This document shows, in pieces, positions 42,141 to 55,600 of a stretch of DNA of 64,000 bases (positions are counted from its first letter, which is position 1; the number at the start of each line of letters is the position of its first letter). The stretch covers positions 105,932,194-105,996,193 of the forward strand of contig OW804096.1 in assembly GCA_942159475.1 (NCBI GenBank), read 5' to 3'. The DNA comes from Sthenelais limicola. Lineage: Eukaryota > Annelida > Polychaeta > Phyllodocida > Sigalionidae. The notes beneath the pieces are model-generated. The model was given only the letters and a program-made list of their open reading frames with translations. It did no database searches and was not told the DNA's origin. A program made the translations under genes and the position numbers.

Positions 42141-43755
42141 CGTTGTAGTCTATGGTTCCTCTCAGCTAAGAAACTTTTCTCTCCTGGGTGATTGATTTCA
42201 ACTGTTTGCACCAGGGGCACCAAGTAAAGCCAATCTAAGATGAATTGGTATCCACCAGATGGCACCACTGCACAGCAAAGTGATCAGATTGGGTCATTAA
42301 TCCACACGATAAAGTTATTGAATTGTTCGAACTGGCTTATTTAGACAGTCAATGGATAGTTAAACACTTCCTATATATAGGATTATTCTTACTCGAATTG
42401 TCACTCAGTGATAGTCTCCACACTATTAATCCATTCCTTTGTTCAACCTACTTGAGCGATAATCTGGTTCCACGCTCCTCCAGGGCGACTGAGCGCGGGA
42501 GGAAACAAAAATCCTCCTTTTTGTTAATCCTGCGTCTTTTTACCGTCAAATCTTGGGTGCGTAAGGTTACTTGTATTATCTGAACTGTTTCCAACTTTCT
42601 GGGGTTAGAAAAAGGGGGGTTAGTCCTGGAAAAGAAGGGGAAAAAAAGGAGCAGTACTCCGACACGTTTTCTCTCTTTCCTATCGAACCGGAAGTCCTCT
42701 CCTCTCAACTTTGCTTCTTGCCTAGGCGAGTAGATCAGTTAATCCTAATGGGGCTTGCTTCAAGAGGGCGTCCGTAATGGCCGACAACCTTGTGTTATCG
42801 ATATCAGATTTTTGGTCTCTGATAAAACTTTACAGTCCTATAGTTTTTCACTTTTCTCTATTTCTTCGTCTTCCAGCTATGTTCATGAATCCATATCCGC
42901 AAGGGTATAGAATCACAATGGTCTGATCTGAAAATAAAAGGGGTTAGAAGCTAGGAGCACTCTCCTGCCTGTTACAACAAGTACGCTTTTGAATCAAACC
43001 GGAAGTCCTCAGACTCCTTTTTCTGTTTAAAAGAGCATAATATAAAGATACAAAGATAATTATGCTATAGATCTATACATGCAGCAAACCACCTTCTTTC
43101 ATGGAGTAAGAACGTTATATATACTCTGTCCATTATACCAACGTGTGTCCACGATGGATAAGCACCCTTTTGTCAGAATGAATTACTTGCTCTGTCTTCT
43201 GGTGCTCAACAATCCTTAGGTTGCATGTCAGGTGAACATAATTTGATTTCTTCGTCAGAGGTATAAATATCCCTTCTACTGATACACTACCGAGTTTTTC
43301 CACTTCAGAAATTCTCAATGAGCTCCACCAATGAATATTCCCCTTTCTCACATTATGATGTCTTCTTTTTTTCATACTTACTGATTAGTATTAGAATGTG
43401 TATTCATTTTTAGTGGAGTTGATGTATTTCTTCATTAACAGAATAATGTCCAAGATACAACTTACATATGTGTACTGTACTTCAACGGTATCTCAATTCG
43501 ACACCAATTAACTTGTTTCGGTTAAGTGACAAAAGTTGGTTAATTTAAGTTAAGGGACAAAAGATTCTTGAGTCTACATAAATTCTTCCACGCAGTGAAA
43601 AGATGTGCGCATTTTTTAAAACAAGTTTATTCAAAATAGCCTGCCGTCTTGGCTTCTACAATGGTAATTCTTTTATGATTTTTTTTGTTTTCCATATGTG
43701 CAGGATAAGTGGAATTAGAACTTTAAACAGGATTATACAATACATACATGTATAC

Positions 43756-43825
43756 GTACGTACGTACGTACGTACATACATACATACATACATACATACA
43801 TACATACATACATACATACATACAT
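43756..43825. repeat. (TACG)n(TACA)n microsatellite
   Basis: Six or so TACG units followed by about twelve TACA units. The YIHTYIHT reading frame across it is an artefact. Confidence 0.97.
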
Positions 43826-46182
43826 AAACCCAAATATCCAGTTAGTTTCATCTAAACTCAATTGAGGGATATGCACGGTGCATGTACAATACAGTTGGTT
43901 TAGAATCTTTGATTCCTACTACATGAAAAAATGCTGAACTGCAAGCTGATTGTGCAGTATATTTAGGTTTGTCAGGACCCCATATATCACTCATTTTCAA
44001 GAGCAAGTTTTACCTTCTACTGAAGAAAAAACCCTCAAAATCGATTAAAACTAAAAAAGATTATGTTTCAACATCCCCAAAGAAATAATAAGTTAGAACC
44101 TGTTGCCAGTGCAAACCAATAATAAAAACATGGTCTTCTGAAACTGTGCCCTTACAACATTTTAACCACCACAAATGGATCATGTGGTGAAAAAGAAGCA
44201 ATGGATATCCCCATTTTATGCATCTACGACAAATATTAAGAAAGTATGGCAAAAAACTATATTTAGACCCCTTTTTCTGTGAAATAATCAACTAATAATG
44301 AAATGATAGTAAATATTTTTTCAATGATATTTTTTCGCTTAGATGGAATATATTTAATGATGTCCTTGTGGATCATACAGAATTCTTTGGGGGAAGTAAA
44401 ATTTCACTGTTTGTGCTCAGTGTCATAACAGCTAGACAGAAATTGAGTAGGATGTAAATATGTATAGGCATTTTCTTAAGTGAAAACATATTTGGGGGTC
44501 TATCCCCTAGGACCTAATAAATTAGTCTTTACCTGTTTATATTAATACATCGACAAGATGAGAAAAATCAGAAAAATGCTGTGGGGCAGGCAAATCTGTC
44601 GCCGTTCGTACTGCATATTTATTGCTATTTAGGAGTTTTCTGAAAATGATGGGGATGGACTTCACCTTCACATGCATGAAAACATAGTAGTCCCATTTTG
44701 AAGACATTGACCTTGGTTCAGGTCTGGTCATTGACGATCCCAATATTGAACCGTCACTCCTATGTATACTCCTCTCTTCACCCTCTCTCACCCCTGCTTC
44801 TGGCCTCACATATCCACATCAGCCTCGTCTACTTTCCCTCCCACCCACCACCCTCCTTACCTCTGCCTAACTAATATCAGGTCCTACTACACTTTATTTT
44901 ATTATCTTCAACATATCATATTATAATTCATTCATTCATTAATTATCTTAATTAATCATTTTAATTAATTATATCTTATTTCGTAATCACTCAACCTAAA
45001 AAGTGAAATGATTTCGTTGGCCGTTTCGGTGGCTGCGAGTTCACCACCAATTTTCTGGAACGCAGAGAATCAATAATAATGCTATAGGATACTTGATATC
45101 TAAATAAATGAGAAACCATTCAATTTAACACTCGAGATGTCATTCGATCCTTTAACCAGAAGGAGAACTCAAGATGAATCTAAAAGCAAAGTGAAGGTCA
45201 AATCATATTACATTTTCTAAAAGCTTCATAGTTAGATTGTTGGAAACAGACAGCATTTAGAATGTGTAGTGTTTAGCAGTCAAATGCTGATGGATGAGGG
45301 ATTAATCATTATGGAAAATAGAAAAGGAATTAAAATCGATATTTTACTCACATTGCAAATTCCATGTTGCTGTGATGTATTGTGTTGTACTTGGATGATA
45401 TGAATTTTTGGATTTGATTTAATTTGATTTGACCAAATTTCCGTTGATTACAACGGGGTACATCTATGAATATTTTCATGCATTCATCAGTAGCCCTGTA
45501 TGGCCCTCACTCTATTATTTCATTCCCTTCTTTATACTGGGTATACAATAACCCTTTGTGGGGGTTTTCACTTGGTCCAGGCCCTACATCTCATTCTTAT
45601 TTAAACAATCTATTATTGGTTCCAATATTAATTCAAAATAATTCAATAAGTACTTACTAGGTACAGTTTGCAATAATCCTGAATTATTCTTGCATATGTC
45701 GAAATGTTTCATAATTAATCTACCATTAATTATAAATATCTATACGGGTGAAGTATATTTACTAAAAACCGTTTGTTGCAGTTGATATTTTGATATTCTA
45801 TTTTCGTGACATCTGAATATGTTTCCATTCGTTGTTGTCTTTACCTCTGTTACCGTACTTCATCATTTGTTTGTCTTTAATACTATCGTCCGTCCACTGG
45901 CAGTCTGCAAAAGTCATTTAGTCGCAAACTATTTGGGCGAAACCTCCAGATAATCGTACATGTATAATAGCAATTAGCGCGCCATATACTGTTACAAATT
46001 CGACCTTCTGTCCCAGTTTTTCTGTCTATTTGGGTTTTGACCATAAGATGAAGGAAATTGACATCGAACATGCTGCTCACAGTTTCAGCTGCTACAATTA
46101 AATCTTTACTCAAAGTGAACTCAGTCTGGTCCTGACCATTCCTCTCTGCGAGTCCATCCTTCATGAGCTTTCATGATCCTGT

Positions 46183-46653
46183 TCATACTCCTTTTAATGA
46201 TCCCTGCCCAGTACGCATGAGTACGCGACTCACACGGAAATCAACGAAATTCCACACCCCGGGCTCTGCCAACGTTTTTGTCTTTCTCGCCTTGGCCACT
46301 AGTGGTGAATCTGGCGTTAGTGTCATCCTTTTGAGCTGGGAGCGCTCGTGCTGCTCGGCCCTGACGCATGTCTCTAGCACGAGGTAGATTTCCACCAAGA
46401 GTTGTCGCTTTTGCTCTCTATATTGGATCTGTCGCGGCTCGGTAGCATCTGCTAGCCACATATTCCTCCCTTTCCTGCATCTGTGGTGAGCTGTCAAACT
46501 GAAGAAGACACTCCCACCACTCTTCCAAGCCACTGATAGGCTACAACAAGTATACATATCCAAATATCTGGTACCGGTTGCCATCACTTGCAAGGAAATA
46601 TTACAACAGTTAACATAGCTTTTCTCAAAACGGAACAGCTTCTTCACTACCAC
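46183..46653 (-). CDS. Uncharacterised ORF, 156 codons
   Basis: Starts MVVKKLFRFEKSYVNCCNIS and ends RVLMRTGQGSLKGV. It is the longest ORF of the surrounding 6 kb and its composition is not low-complexity, with a Q/R/E-rich middle (EPRQIQYREQKRQLL). I recognise no domain. It may be a chance ORF in a CpG-richer block or an exon of an unknown gene. Confidence 0.2.
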   Translation of the reverse strand: MVVKKLFRFEKSYVNCCNISLQVMATGTRYLDMYTCCSLSVAWKSGGSVFFSLTAHHRCRKGRNMWLADATEPRQIQYREQKRQLLVEIYLVLETCVRAEQHERSQLKRMTLTPDSPLVAKARKTKTLAEPGVWNFVDFRVSRVLMRTGQGSLKGV

Positions 46654-49050
46654 GTGGGGGGGTTGTTATAAAGACCACTACTTTACCAAGTCAAGTGGAT
46701 GTAGACTGTTGAGAGACGGGCGTTGTGACCGCGGGTTGGGAAGATATTGTTTCTTCTCTTCTAGGACGCCGGCCAATTAGGATATAACAAACGGTAAGAC
46801 GTGGCATGATTTATCTTCATTCATAATTGATTTCTTTCTATATTGCTCTGTCTTTTAACTGCTTGTCCAAAGATGCTGGCTTGGGTATTTACTCAGGGTC
46901 AAGGAAGCGTTTTAATATTAGTCGTTTTTCATGAGAAAAATTACTCTTCTTTCATTGCTTAGTGAGTACCCCAGGTAAAGCTAGGTAAATATCATTTAGA
47001 GAAGAAGCTAGAAGAAGCTGGATGAAGAAAACAAATGAATGGTTGAGTGGTTTCTACTTCTAGATAGGTTCCTAACTCTGTCCTGTATCAGATTTGAAAA
47101 GGTCCTGGAGCAGTGGTGCATCAATCCCTGTGCATCATCTAACGTCCGTGCAAAGTATACACAACATGACTGCCGCGTCGTACGTTGAGTACTTCACAAC
47201 GAATCTGTCACAGACAATTACAGACACCGTGTCGCATCCATACTCACAAACATGCTTTAGTGCTTTTAGTTGGTACGGGGCTTTACTTTTATGTATACAA
47301 GTCAATGATAGGGTGCCAACAGACGCGATGGAAATAGCACCAAATGTTCGGGCTTATAAATGTGCGCATATAGGCTAATGGGAGTGACATATAACACCCC
47401 GGAAAATAGTTTGCGTTTTGTAGTGCATTTGGTAAGTGATATGGATTTCTATAGTCTTCCCTATCCATTTCTGAAATTATATCCAATCGTCGAATCGAAT
47501 GATGACTCTCGCGTCCTGTCAGATTCCCCCTTACAGGCTAAATGCTAAATTTTTCGAAAACTAATCACTAGATGGCAATGTTGCTTTGAAAGAGCCCTAT
47601 AGGATCTGTACCTTAGAAATCTATGCTGTGATTCAAACAGTTCTTGCTCTGTATCATATCTAGTTCTAGGTCTGTACATTGGACATCCTATGACCGGTGA
47701 GAAGGAATCGCTCCACCCTATACAGCCAGCGTGTTAGTTAACTGATAGCTACTGATTCGAGTCAGGCATCAACTTTGTTTGTATTAGAACATTCATCGCG
47801 AAAATATTTTCAGATTATATGCCATAAAACCAAAACTATTCTATAAAACAGGGTTATTTAACTGAAATGGTTAGGACCTGGTTAAGATTACTTGATTAGG
47901 GACGGATTTACGGGCGGATTTACAAGGATGACCACTTTATATACTGTTTGACTCTCTGTAAATGCATATTCCTGCCCCCATGCACCTCTATACCCCCGGC
48001 TTCTATATTCAAAGCCCAGCTTCTATTTAACTATAACTGTCCCTTTCACCAGCTACGCGTATTCAAACGGCTTTTGATCGAGGATATACGGCAATCTAAA
48101 AGCTTAAGGGAACATTTCAAAGCCATATTGTGGACATTTCCCAAACGTACTTCCGGTGGTTCAGATGGCAGGGTTGCGTATATCACTCAGTGGTATACCC
48201 ATACTGCATATCTCACTCTAGATACGCTGTTTCATATCAAATGCCATAGATCGTGTGCAACTGCCTTATAGGATAACGTGAATATATGTAATCATCTGAA
48301 GCCAGAATCTACTGGATTCAGTATTTACCAAAAGTATCAAACTAGAACATCTGTAGCAAATTAATTGCCAAAAATCGAGAACTACCATCGCAAAGTTTTT
48401 GACCAGTGATAGATATAGTCGAAGATATGTACCGTATGTACCTGAAGATGAGGCTGTCCTTTCCGTCTGGAGCATTCATTTCTGATTCTGATACCATACT
48501 GCCAGGGTGCTAAGTTGGCTGGATCCTCAGTTCAGTCAAGTTGTACCAATAGTGCAGTTCACAAATTGATAGTGGCGCCAAAGAAAGAGCGGTGGAAACG
48601 GCCCAAAGTATGAGCTATGTCGGCAGTGTCCCAGAAGCGTTATACCTTAACCATAGGCTGTTTCTCATCCCTTTTCACCCAAAATTATAGTTTTTGTCAT
48701 ATTGTCTACTATCCAATACTATCAGATGACATGTTAAGATTAGTCATGCTTGATACCAGGACATTTCATCCGCTAGATTTTAGTATATAGCAACTTTTGT
48801 AACTGTGTATCAACAAAAACAAGTAAGCATAGGAGTACGGGCTGCAGTGGGTGTGCGGCCGTATGGTCATAGGCACATACACACCTCTGCCCATCCACTG
48901 GGAGCCCAGGTGGAGGGTGCACAGTTTGGCCCGCATAGCCATGGGCAGGTGGGTCAGCTGAACTGCGCATGCCCTCCAGCTGTGTGTCCACACAGAAGGG
49001 CACTTGTAAGCAAGGCAGCGCAAGGTCCGACCTCTCAACTACTCACAGCA

Positions 49051-50099
49051 AAATGGATAAAGACAATTGCGATTTCCAGACATGGGCCGATGAGATAGGT
49101 CTCAATGAAAAGTCTGCCAAGAAGCTAATCAAGGAGGACTGCGCTACCTATGGAGTATTAGTAAATATTAAAACAGGAGCAGTTGTGCAGATTGGGATGT
49201 CCATTGGTCAAACTTCTCTGGTTCTCAATGCTCTGTACATGTTTGACAATCCCAATGCTCCTCAGGCACCTTGCCGGCACCCTCCAGTGCTGCCAGCCAA
49301 GAACCAAGCCCTACATGGTTGGGCTCCTGACCCGGCCGCAAACCAAGACGGAGGCGGGCAACAGATAATAGCAGAAGGGGGAGAAACACCTGAAGGAGGA
49401 GACCAGTGTACAGAGGAGGATCAAAAGAAGGAGTTGGACGAGGATCTTGATTCTCCGACACCGATGGCAAGACTAAACTGCAGCCGGCCACTGGAGGGGC
49501 CTTTTTCAGTTCAGATCCCTGGGTGAACCCATACTCTCATATCGGTCAAGAAGAAGGCGCTCAAAATAGTAAACTTTGTACCTGAGAAAGTAGCCCTAAG
49601 GCTGGCTGCAAAGAGGAAGGAAAAGATGTCCCTGATTGAGGGAAAGGAAGGAACTTTCTCCATCAAATCAGATGACAGCCAGCAAATGTGCCTTACACTG
49701 GCTGAGTGGAGTGCAGCCAACCTCAGATTGCTCCACCAGCTGATGGATACTGGGGACTTAGAGGGAAAGGACGTGGACTATTACCATGCATATACAGTCA
49801 CAATTTATGAGTTCTTGGAACACTATGAATGGAGCACCATTATTGATTACGATACTCATTACCGTGAGCTCCAGGCACAATATGGATTTGCCTGTGGTAC
49901 ATCTGTGATGTCACTAGCCACATCAGTATTAAGTGCCCGCAAAGCCATTGTTAAAGATAAGAGTGGTGCTTGTGGCAAAGGATCACAAGATAATTGCTCC
50001 AAGAAGTCTGAGGTATGCAGGTTATACCCTACTAAGGATGGATGCCCCTACGGGGAGAATTGTGTGTATTCCCATGGAAAGATAGAGAAGGATGTTTAA
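49051..50099 (+). pseudogene. DIRS-type Gag with CCCH zinc finger
   Basis: From MDKDNCDFQTWADEIGLNEK to GKIEKDV in one frame, broken only by TGA at 49524-49526. The middle (KMSLIEGKEGTFSIKSDDSQ, LAEWSAANLRLLHQLMDTGD, YDTHYRELQAQYGFACGT) looks like a capsid domain. The end CRLYPTKDGCPYGENCVYSH is a canonical C-x8-C-x5-C-x3-H finger, which is unusual compared with the CCHC knuckles of LTR elements. Confidence 0.82.
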
Positions 50100-50104
50100 A
50101 AAAA

Positions 50105-51390
50105 CAGCGAGTGATTGGGGAGCAGGGAGTGTTGGTGTATGAGGCATGGGCCCGTCACCTGTCACAAACAGATCCAGATCGGAAATTCATTCTCACTGGG
50201 ATGAGAGATGGGTTCAGAATAACCAACGCTTCCACTCCCCCTGAACATGCATTCATGGACAACTACCTATCATGCACAAAGGACAGCGCCTCACCAGTTG
50301 TAGAGAAGTAGATAATGGATGAGATAGCCAACCAATGTTATATAAAAGTGGATTACACAATGACTATAACTTCGGCCATAGGAGCCATACCTAAGCCGCA
50401 TTCTGCAAAGGTTAGACTGATACACGATTGTAGCCGCCCCTTGGGGAAGGTGGTAAATGATTGTGCTACACATGAGCCTTTCTCTTATCAGAGTTTTGAT
50501 GATGCAGTAAATATGATAACCCCAGGTTGCTGGCTCAGCAAAATGGATTTACAGGGAGCTTACAGATCAGTTAAGGTACATCCACAGGATCATCCGGTGC
50601 TAGGTTTGAGCTGGATCTTTGAGGGACATACTAAGCCCATGTATCTGTATGTCTCCCGCCTAACCTTTCGGGCGAGATTATCGCCCAGGATTTTTAATAC
50701 GCTGACCCAAGCCATAAATAATGGTGGACATGGTTTTTCCAAACTTAATGTGTTTATTGTGATGATTTCTTGTATATGGACAGCACCCAGCAGAAATGCA
50801 TGGAGGCACTCAATATGCCCATAAATCTCTGCAGACAGCTGGGATTTGGAATTAACTATAACAAGGTCCTGGGACCAACAAAGTGCTCATCTTTTCTTGG
50901 AATAGACATTAACTCTGAAACCATGTGTCTAGGTCTACCAGCTGACAAGCTCAAAGACCTTATCTCTTTATTAACGCAAACTCTATCCAGGCGGAATATT
51001 ACCAAGAGAGCAATTCAGAGGCTGGCAGGCAAACTTAATTGGGCAAGAAGGGTTTTCCATGGGGGAAAACACTTTGTGCAGAGCATATACAAACAAATTA
51101 AGACCCTAATGTCCCCATGGCATCGTTGCCGGGTAACACAAGCACTGAGGGAGGACATATCATGGTCGATCGATCAAGCCAGGCAGTTTAATGGCACTTT
51201 ACCAATGATTAAGACCCACGCATTTAACCCCCTAACAACTGATGCATGTGTGGCTGGCGGTGGTGGTTATCATCTAGGGGAATGGTTCTATGTCAGGTGG
51301 TCAGACTGGCCAGGCATGGCACCAAAACACATTAACTACAAAGAAGTACTTACACTGGAACTGGCGTATGCTATCTTTGGGCCCAGATGA
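50105..51390 (+). pseudogene. DIRS-type reverse transcriptase and RNase H start
   Basis: Open from about 50105 with a TAG at 50309-50311. Motifs: AIPKPHSAKVRLIHDCSRPL, WLSKMDLQGAYRSVKVHP, then after a frameshift near 50750 YCDDFLYMDSTQQ with the catalytic Asp pair, FLGIDINSETMCLGLPADKL, and the RNase H start TTDACVAGGGGYHLGEWFYV and NYKEVLTLELAYAIFGPR. HCDSVAAVGMINKG with another catalytic Asp follows beyond the stop at 51388. Confidence 0.88.
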
Positions 51391-51643
51391 TGAGACACGA
51401 ATGTAACCGTCCACTGTGACTCTGTGGCAGCAGTGGGCATGATTAATAAGGGCAGAGCCCCTGACTAGGACATTAGCCGCTCCCTGAGGAGGGTGTACAA
51501 TCTCTCAATGCAGTACAACTTCCGCATAAAGGCTATCTAATACCCAGGCCGGTACAACCACATTGCCAACTCAATTTCACGAATAGAGGAGCCAGGGGGC
51601 ATGCAACAAACGACCCAGACACTAGCATCAGTAGGCACTCACC

Positions 51644-52619
51644 ATGGAGGAGGCCTTACTGGCAAAGGTGTGCCAGTGCCAAGACCAAGCATGGGCCCCG
51701 AATAACAAGAGGGCTAATGCAACATACAGAAAGGCTTACATCAGGTTCTACACGGAGTACAACAAACAGCCAGTGCCTGCCACATCTCGCACCCTATGCC
51801 TGTATGTTGCCTGGCTAGCCCGCAGAATATCCTATAATAGTGTGAAACAATGTTTAAATATGGTGAGAGTGTTACACGAAGAGAGAGGATACCCAAACCC
51901 ACTATCAGGTGATTACCAGCTTAGAGCCCCCTTGAAGGGAGTGCATCGTGTACTGGGATCACAAATTACAGGGAAAGCTCCTGTTACTCCTGCATTATTA
52001 GCTGACCTAAAGCAGAATCTATCATCAGAGAATACCAGTGATTTGGCGATATGGGCAGCTTGTGCAATTATGTTTTTTGGTTTCCTGAGGAAACGACCTG
52101 ATCACCAGGAGAATGTGATCCCCATAAAAAGAGAAGATGTCAGTTTCGTTAAAACAGGCATCGTAATTAAAGTGGTATGGTCAAAAACCAACCAATACAG
52201 AGACAACAGCCATGAAGTGGCCTAGCCTAGGTTACAAGGCCATGACCTCTGCCCAGTGAGGGCAGTATACACTCTATTCAAGGCCCTGCCTCCCCCATCT
52301 CCTGAGACCCCAGTGTTGTGCTATACGAGGAACAACACAATAACAGCGCTGCGGTCACAGGAATTTATAGAGCAGGTGTGACATCTATTAACCAGGAGGA
52401 TACAAGATCAAAAAACAATAAGCTGTCATAGTTTTGGTGTGGGTCTGCCACATGGGCCATAAGTGTGGGCTAGATGCAGACTTGATAAGATTACTTGGAA
52501 ATTGGAGATCAGAATGTTCTAGGAGCTATATAGCTCCTGACACAGCAGACCGCATGACCATGGCCAAAACCATAGCCGAAGGGCTACCTAGGGTTTCTTG
52601 GGTCAGACAAGGAGTCTAG
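51644..52619 (+). pseudogene. Tyrosine recombinase
   Basis: 51644-52225 covers the core-binding region (NATYRKAYIRFYTEYNKQPV, LYVAWLARRISYNSVKQCLN) and start of the catalytic domain (AIWAACAIMFFGFLRKR, where R of the first motif is retained). After stops, 52420-52570 has the C-terminal motifs: HSFG then HKCGLDADLIRLLGNWRS and SRSYIAP with the nucleophilic Tyr. The HSFRRG-type arginine is read as glycine here, so the enzyme would be inactive. Confidence 0.88.
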
Positions 52620-52650
52620 GCGGCCTCATTAACATGAACCTCTGAACAAT

Positions 52651-55600
52651 CAGACAATTGGACAATTGATTTTGCGCACTGACGTAATTAAATAATTGAC
52701 CTGTAATTGTTTAATAATTAATTTTCTGTAATTGTTTAGAATTAATTGTTCTGTAATTGCCTATGTTTCTCTCATGCTCATTGCCTACAAATTCACATGT
52801 ACCAGGGCGGGCGCAAGCATTATTAGTTGAGTTAAAAAACTCCCTTACCCACACCTTGTGTTGAGTTAACTAGAAATTATAACCTTGTTCATTGATGTTT
52901 AATATAAAACCTTACCTTAATACTTCTAATGGTACCTACTACGAAAGTAGGTATAAGGGAATATAGTTCCCCATGCATTAGCGTTCCTACTGATTACAAA
53001 CACTATTCCCGTTCGATTAAGACATACGGGACTTGCATAGCGTATGTAGAATTGATTAGTACCGGTAGGCCTAATTATTTTTTCTGAATAACGCCATCGC
53101 ATCTGAATAAACGCTTACCGCGTATGTCCATTTTCCAAAGAATTGGAAGGACTACTCATGCCATGCCACTGTATACGCAGTAGGAAAAATCTATGTATGT
53201 CTTGGAAAAAGAAAGAGAGTATTGCTGGAATGCCATCCGGCTCCTAATGTTTAGTGTCTGAGATATTAGTGTCTACGACACTGGGTCAAATGAATCTCCA
53301 GCATCTTTCACCCGAGAAGACCTCCTGCTCATTTCACATTCCTATTTCACCGATTGGATCTACAGTACATCAGGCAATTCCCTGAGAAAATGGTAAATTA
53401 CTATCGACAATTATTTTCATCGCATGTTCTCCACCCAGGGATCTCGAAATCATTTACAGAAGAAGCCTGTCTCCTTTATCCATGTAAAAGGTGTTAATCA
53501 ACTAGGATTTGATCGCTATTCTTCTTTTATGTGGTTGGTGAGAATGAGGTTCTTGAATATCCTACGACTGCAGATTCGAATTCATGGATGGAATTAGATA
53601 TCTTTTTACAGAACCGCTATAGCATAAACCAGACCTATAATTAACAGGACATTTCAATAATAGATGGGTGATCCCGTCGTATTCAATTGGGGGAAGGGAC
53701 TTGTATTTATTTTTTATGACAGTAAAATTCATATGAACCTCTCCCGATGAACCTTTTGTTGAAATCGCCCACAAAAGCGCACAACCATGCAGAAAACTGG
53801 TTATTTTCACGCGTTGCATACATAGGCATTACTAATGCTAAAACATACAATCAAAATATTAATAAAATCTACATAATCAGACACTGTCTATTGAATAGCC
53901 GTTAATAATTTGAAAACCAGTTCTTGAAACTGAGAGTGCTATGGTGTAAACATGCCTGAAAACCTGAATGCCTGAAAGAAAAACCATTAAAACACAATGA
54001 CACCTGGCACTGGAATAGCTTATATGGCCATGGCATTGGTTTTGATTGTCATTACATGCTAGTCCTCAATAATGACGATGCATAGCGATAGTCTCCTGTC
54101 TCGCCTCAGTGTGTTCATCGTGCACCATCCTGAGTCTGTATGACCTGCGGCTACATACGTACAACTCGCTGTATTCTGCGCACGGAAAACTCGCATTTCT
54201 AGATCGTAGCAACGCGTGGGGGCATAATTCCATCTAATTTTTGAATTATCTTTGCTTGCCCACTCCCCGACTGGTGATTAATCCTCCATGAGCTGTAGCG
54301 AGTGATTAAGTCAGTGATATGGAGTGTAATGTCATGTTTACAGCTGGGCCACTGATGGGGCGTGAGATATCGAGGAGTAAGAGCATGTCAGTCACCAAGG
54401 GGTCTTATCAATGTCCGGGGTCCAATCATTACATCGAACCATTTTATTAGAAGCCAAAATCGTCAGTATGATGCTTTCTCACTATCTCATCAAGTCCTTC
54501 CGATAACATCTAAGACATGAGACCATACTATTTGTCCATTGACATGAGGTCCGCGACTCCCTTGGTATGGGACAAGTATCCGTTCTGTTTTAACTTTTAG
54601 GGATTTGTTGCCCCTCTCTAAAACCAGACGTTCTGGACGAAATGCCGGAAACACAACAATTTGACGTCGGTATTTGTCACCGGAGATGAGTTGTTAACAA
54701 CGCCTGTTGTTCACAATGTTTGTGCTGTCCCATGACAAAGTGCAGGAGGGGACATGTCCCGAAAGCTTGTATATGATGCCAGACTTCAAAGTGCAGGAGG
54801 GGAGCGATAGAAATTAAAACTGGCAACCGTTAAATATGTGATTATGGTCCTAGCACCGTGTTTCCAGTCATTCGCTGCTAGGTCGATACAAGCATAATTG
54901 CATTTGGAATCATTTGCATGCTATCATGTCAATTGTTGGTACTCATTTGCACAAATTAGTGGAAAAATTTACGCCTTGTGAGAAAAAGTGTTTGAGTGTA
55001 TAGACGCATATAGATAGAACATGACACCTTCACATCTCATCTCCAATGGAGGAGATCCACTGAAGTTTGACATATATATTACTGAATATAAAATGCATCC
55101 CACGTGTTATGTGTACACAAATAGGAGAAAGCATGCAGAATGCAAATAAAAAGTATAACTTTGACATTAAAAGTTTAATAGGTGACAACGACATGAAAAA
55201 CGCATGCACTAATGCATAATGCATTAATCCAACTCTGTGATATTGGAGACAGCTTTGCAATTATACAATAGGTATATACCATAAGCTGCTCCTTGTTCCA
55301 TGAGTTGTCTAGGAAAAATGTTACAGCAAGAAGGAAGGCAAACGCGTCCTATGGACAGCCATGGTTAATGGATGTAACAGGAGACGAACTGCCTATCGAG
55401 TAATATTCTTAAAGGAGCTGCTGACACGAGCGCCCAACAAGTATAGCAGAAAGGGAATTGTAAGAGGGTAATGACGGCTCCTCTGGCAAACGAGGCTTAT
55501 TATTTCATATGAGAGACTTTGCATTTTTCATTTACAGAGCTAAAGTGATATGTTTCCCTCATTGATGTCCATGGTACCGACGGACAGAGTATGTATCTGC

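Larger units (their letters stand above)
42141..48552. other. About 6.4 kb without a recognised gene
   Basis: The first part (to about 43 kb) may be LINE 5' UTR; the word aaccggaagtcctc occurs twice (about 42687 and 43000). A tetranucleotide microsatellite lies at 43756-43825. A 156-codon minus ORF at 46653-46183 lies in sequence with more CpG than its surroundings. Nothing else was recognised on either strand. Confidence 0.4.
48553..52650 (+). mobile_element. DIRS/Ngaro-type tyrosine-recombinase retrotransposon, inactivated
   Basis: In order: a leader shared with 39430-39850 (48553-49010), a Gag-like ORF with CCCH finger, RT, RNase H and a tyrosine recombinase instead of a DDE integrase. 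The presence of a tyrosine recombinase after RT-RH is diagnostic of DIRS-like elements. In-frame stops, a frameshift near 50750 and loss of the recombinase arginine show it is dead. I did not find a clear repeat of the leader at the 3' end, so terminal-repeat structure (split direct versus inverted) is unresolved. Confidence 0.88.

Noticed and set aside
43603..43827. ORF ending YIHTYIHTYIHT
   Set aside because: Product of the TACA/TACG tetranucleotide repeat.
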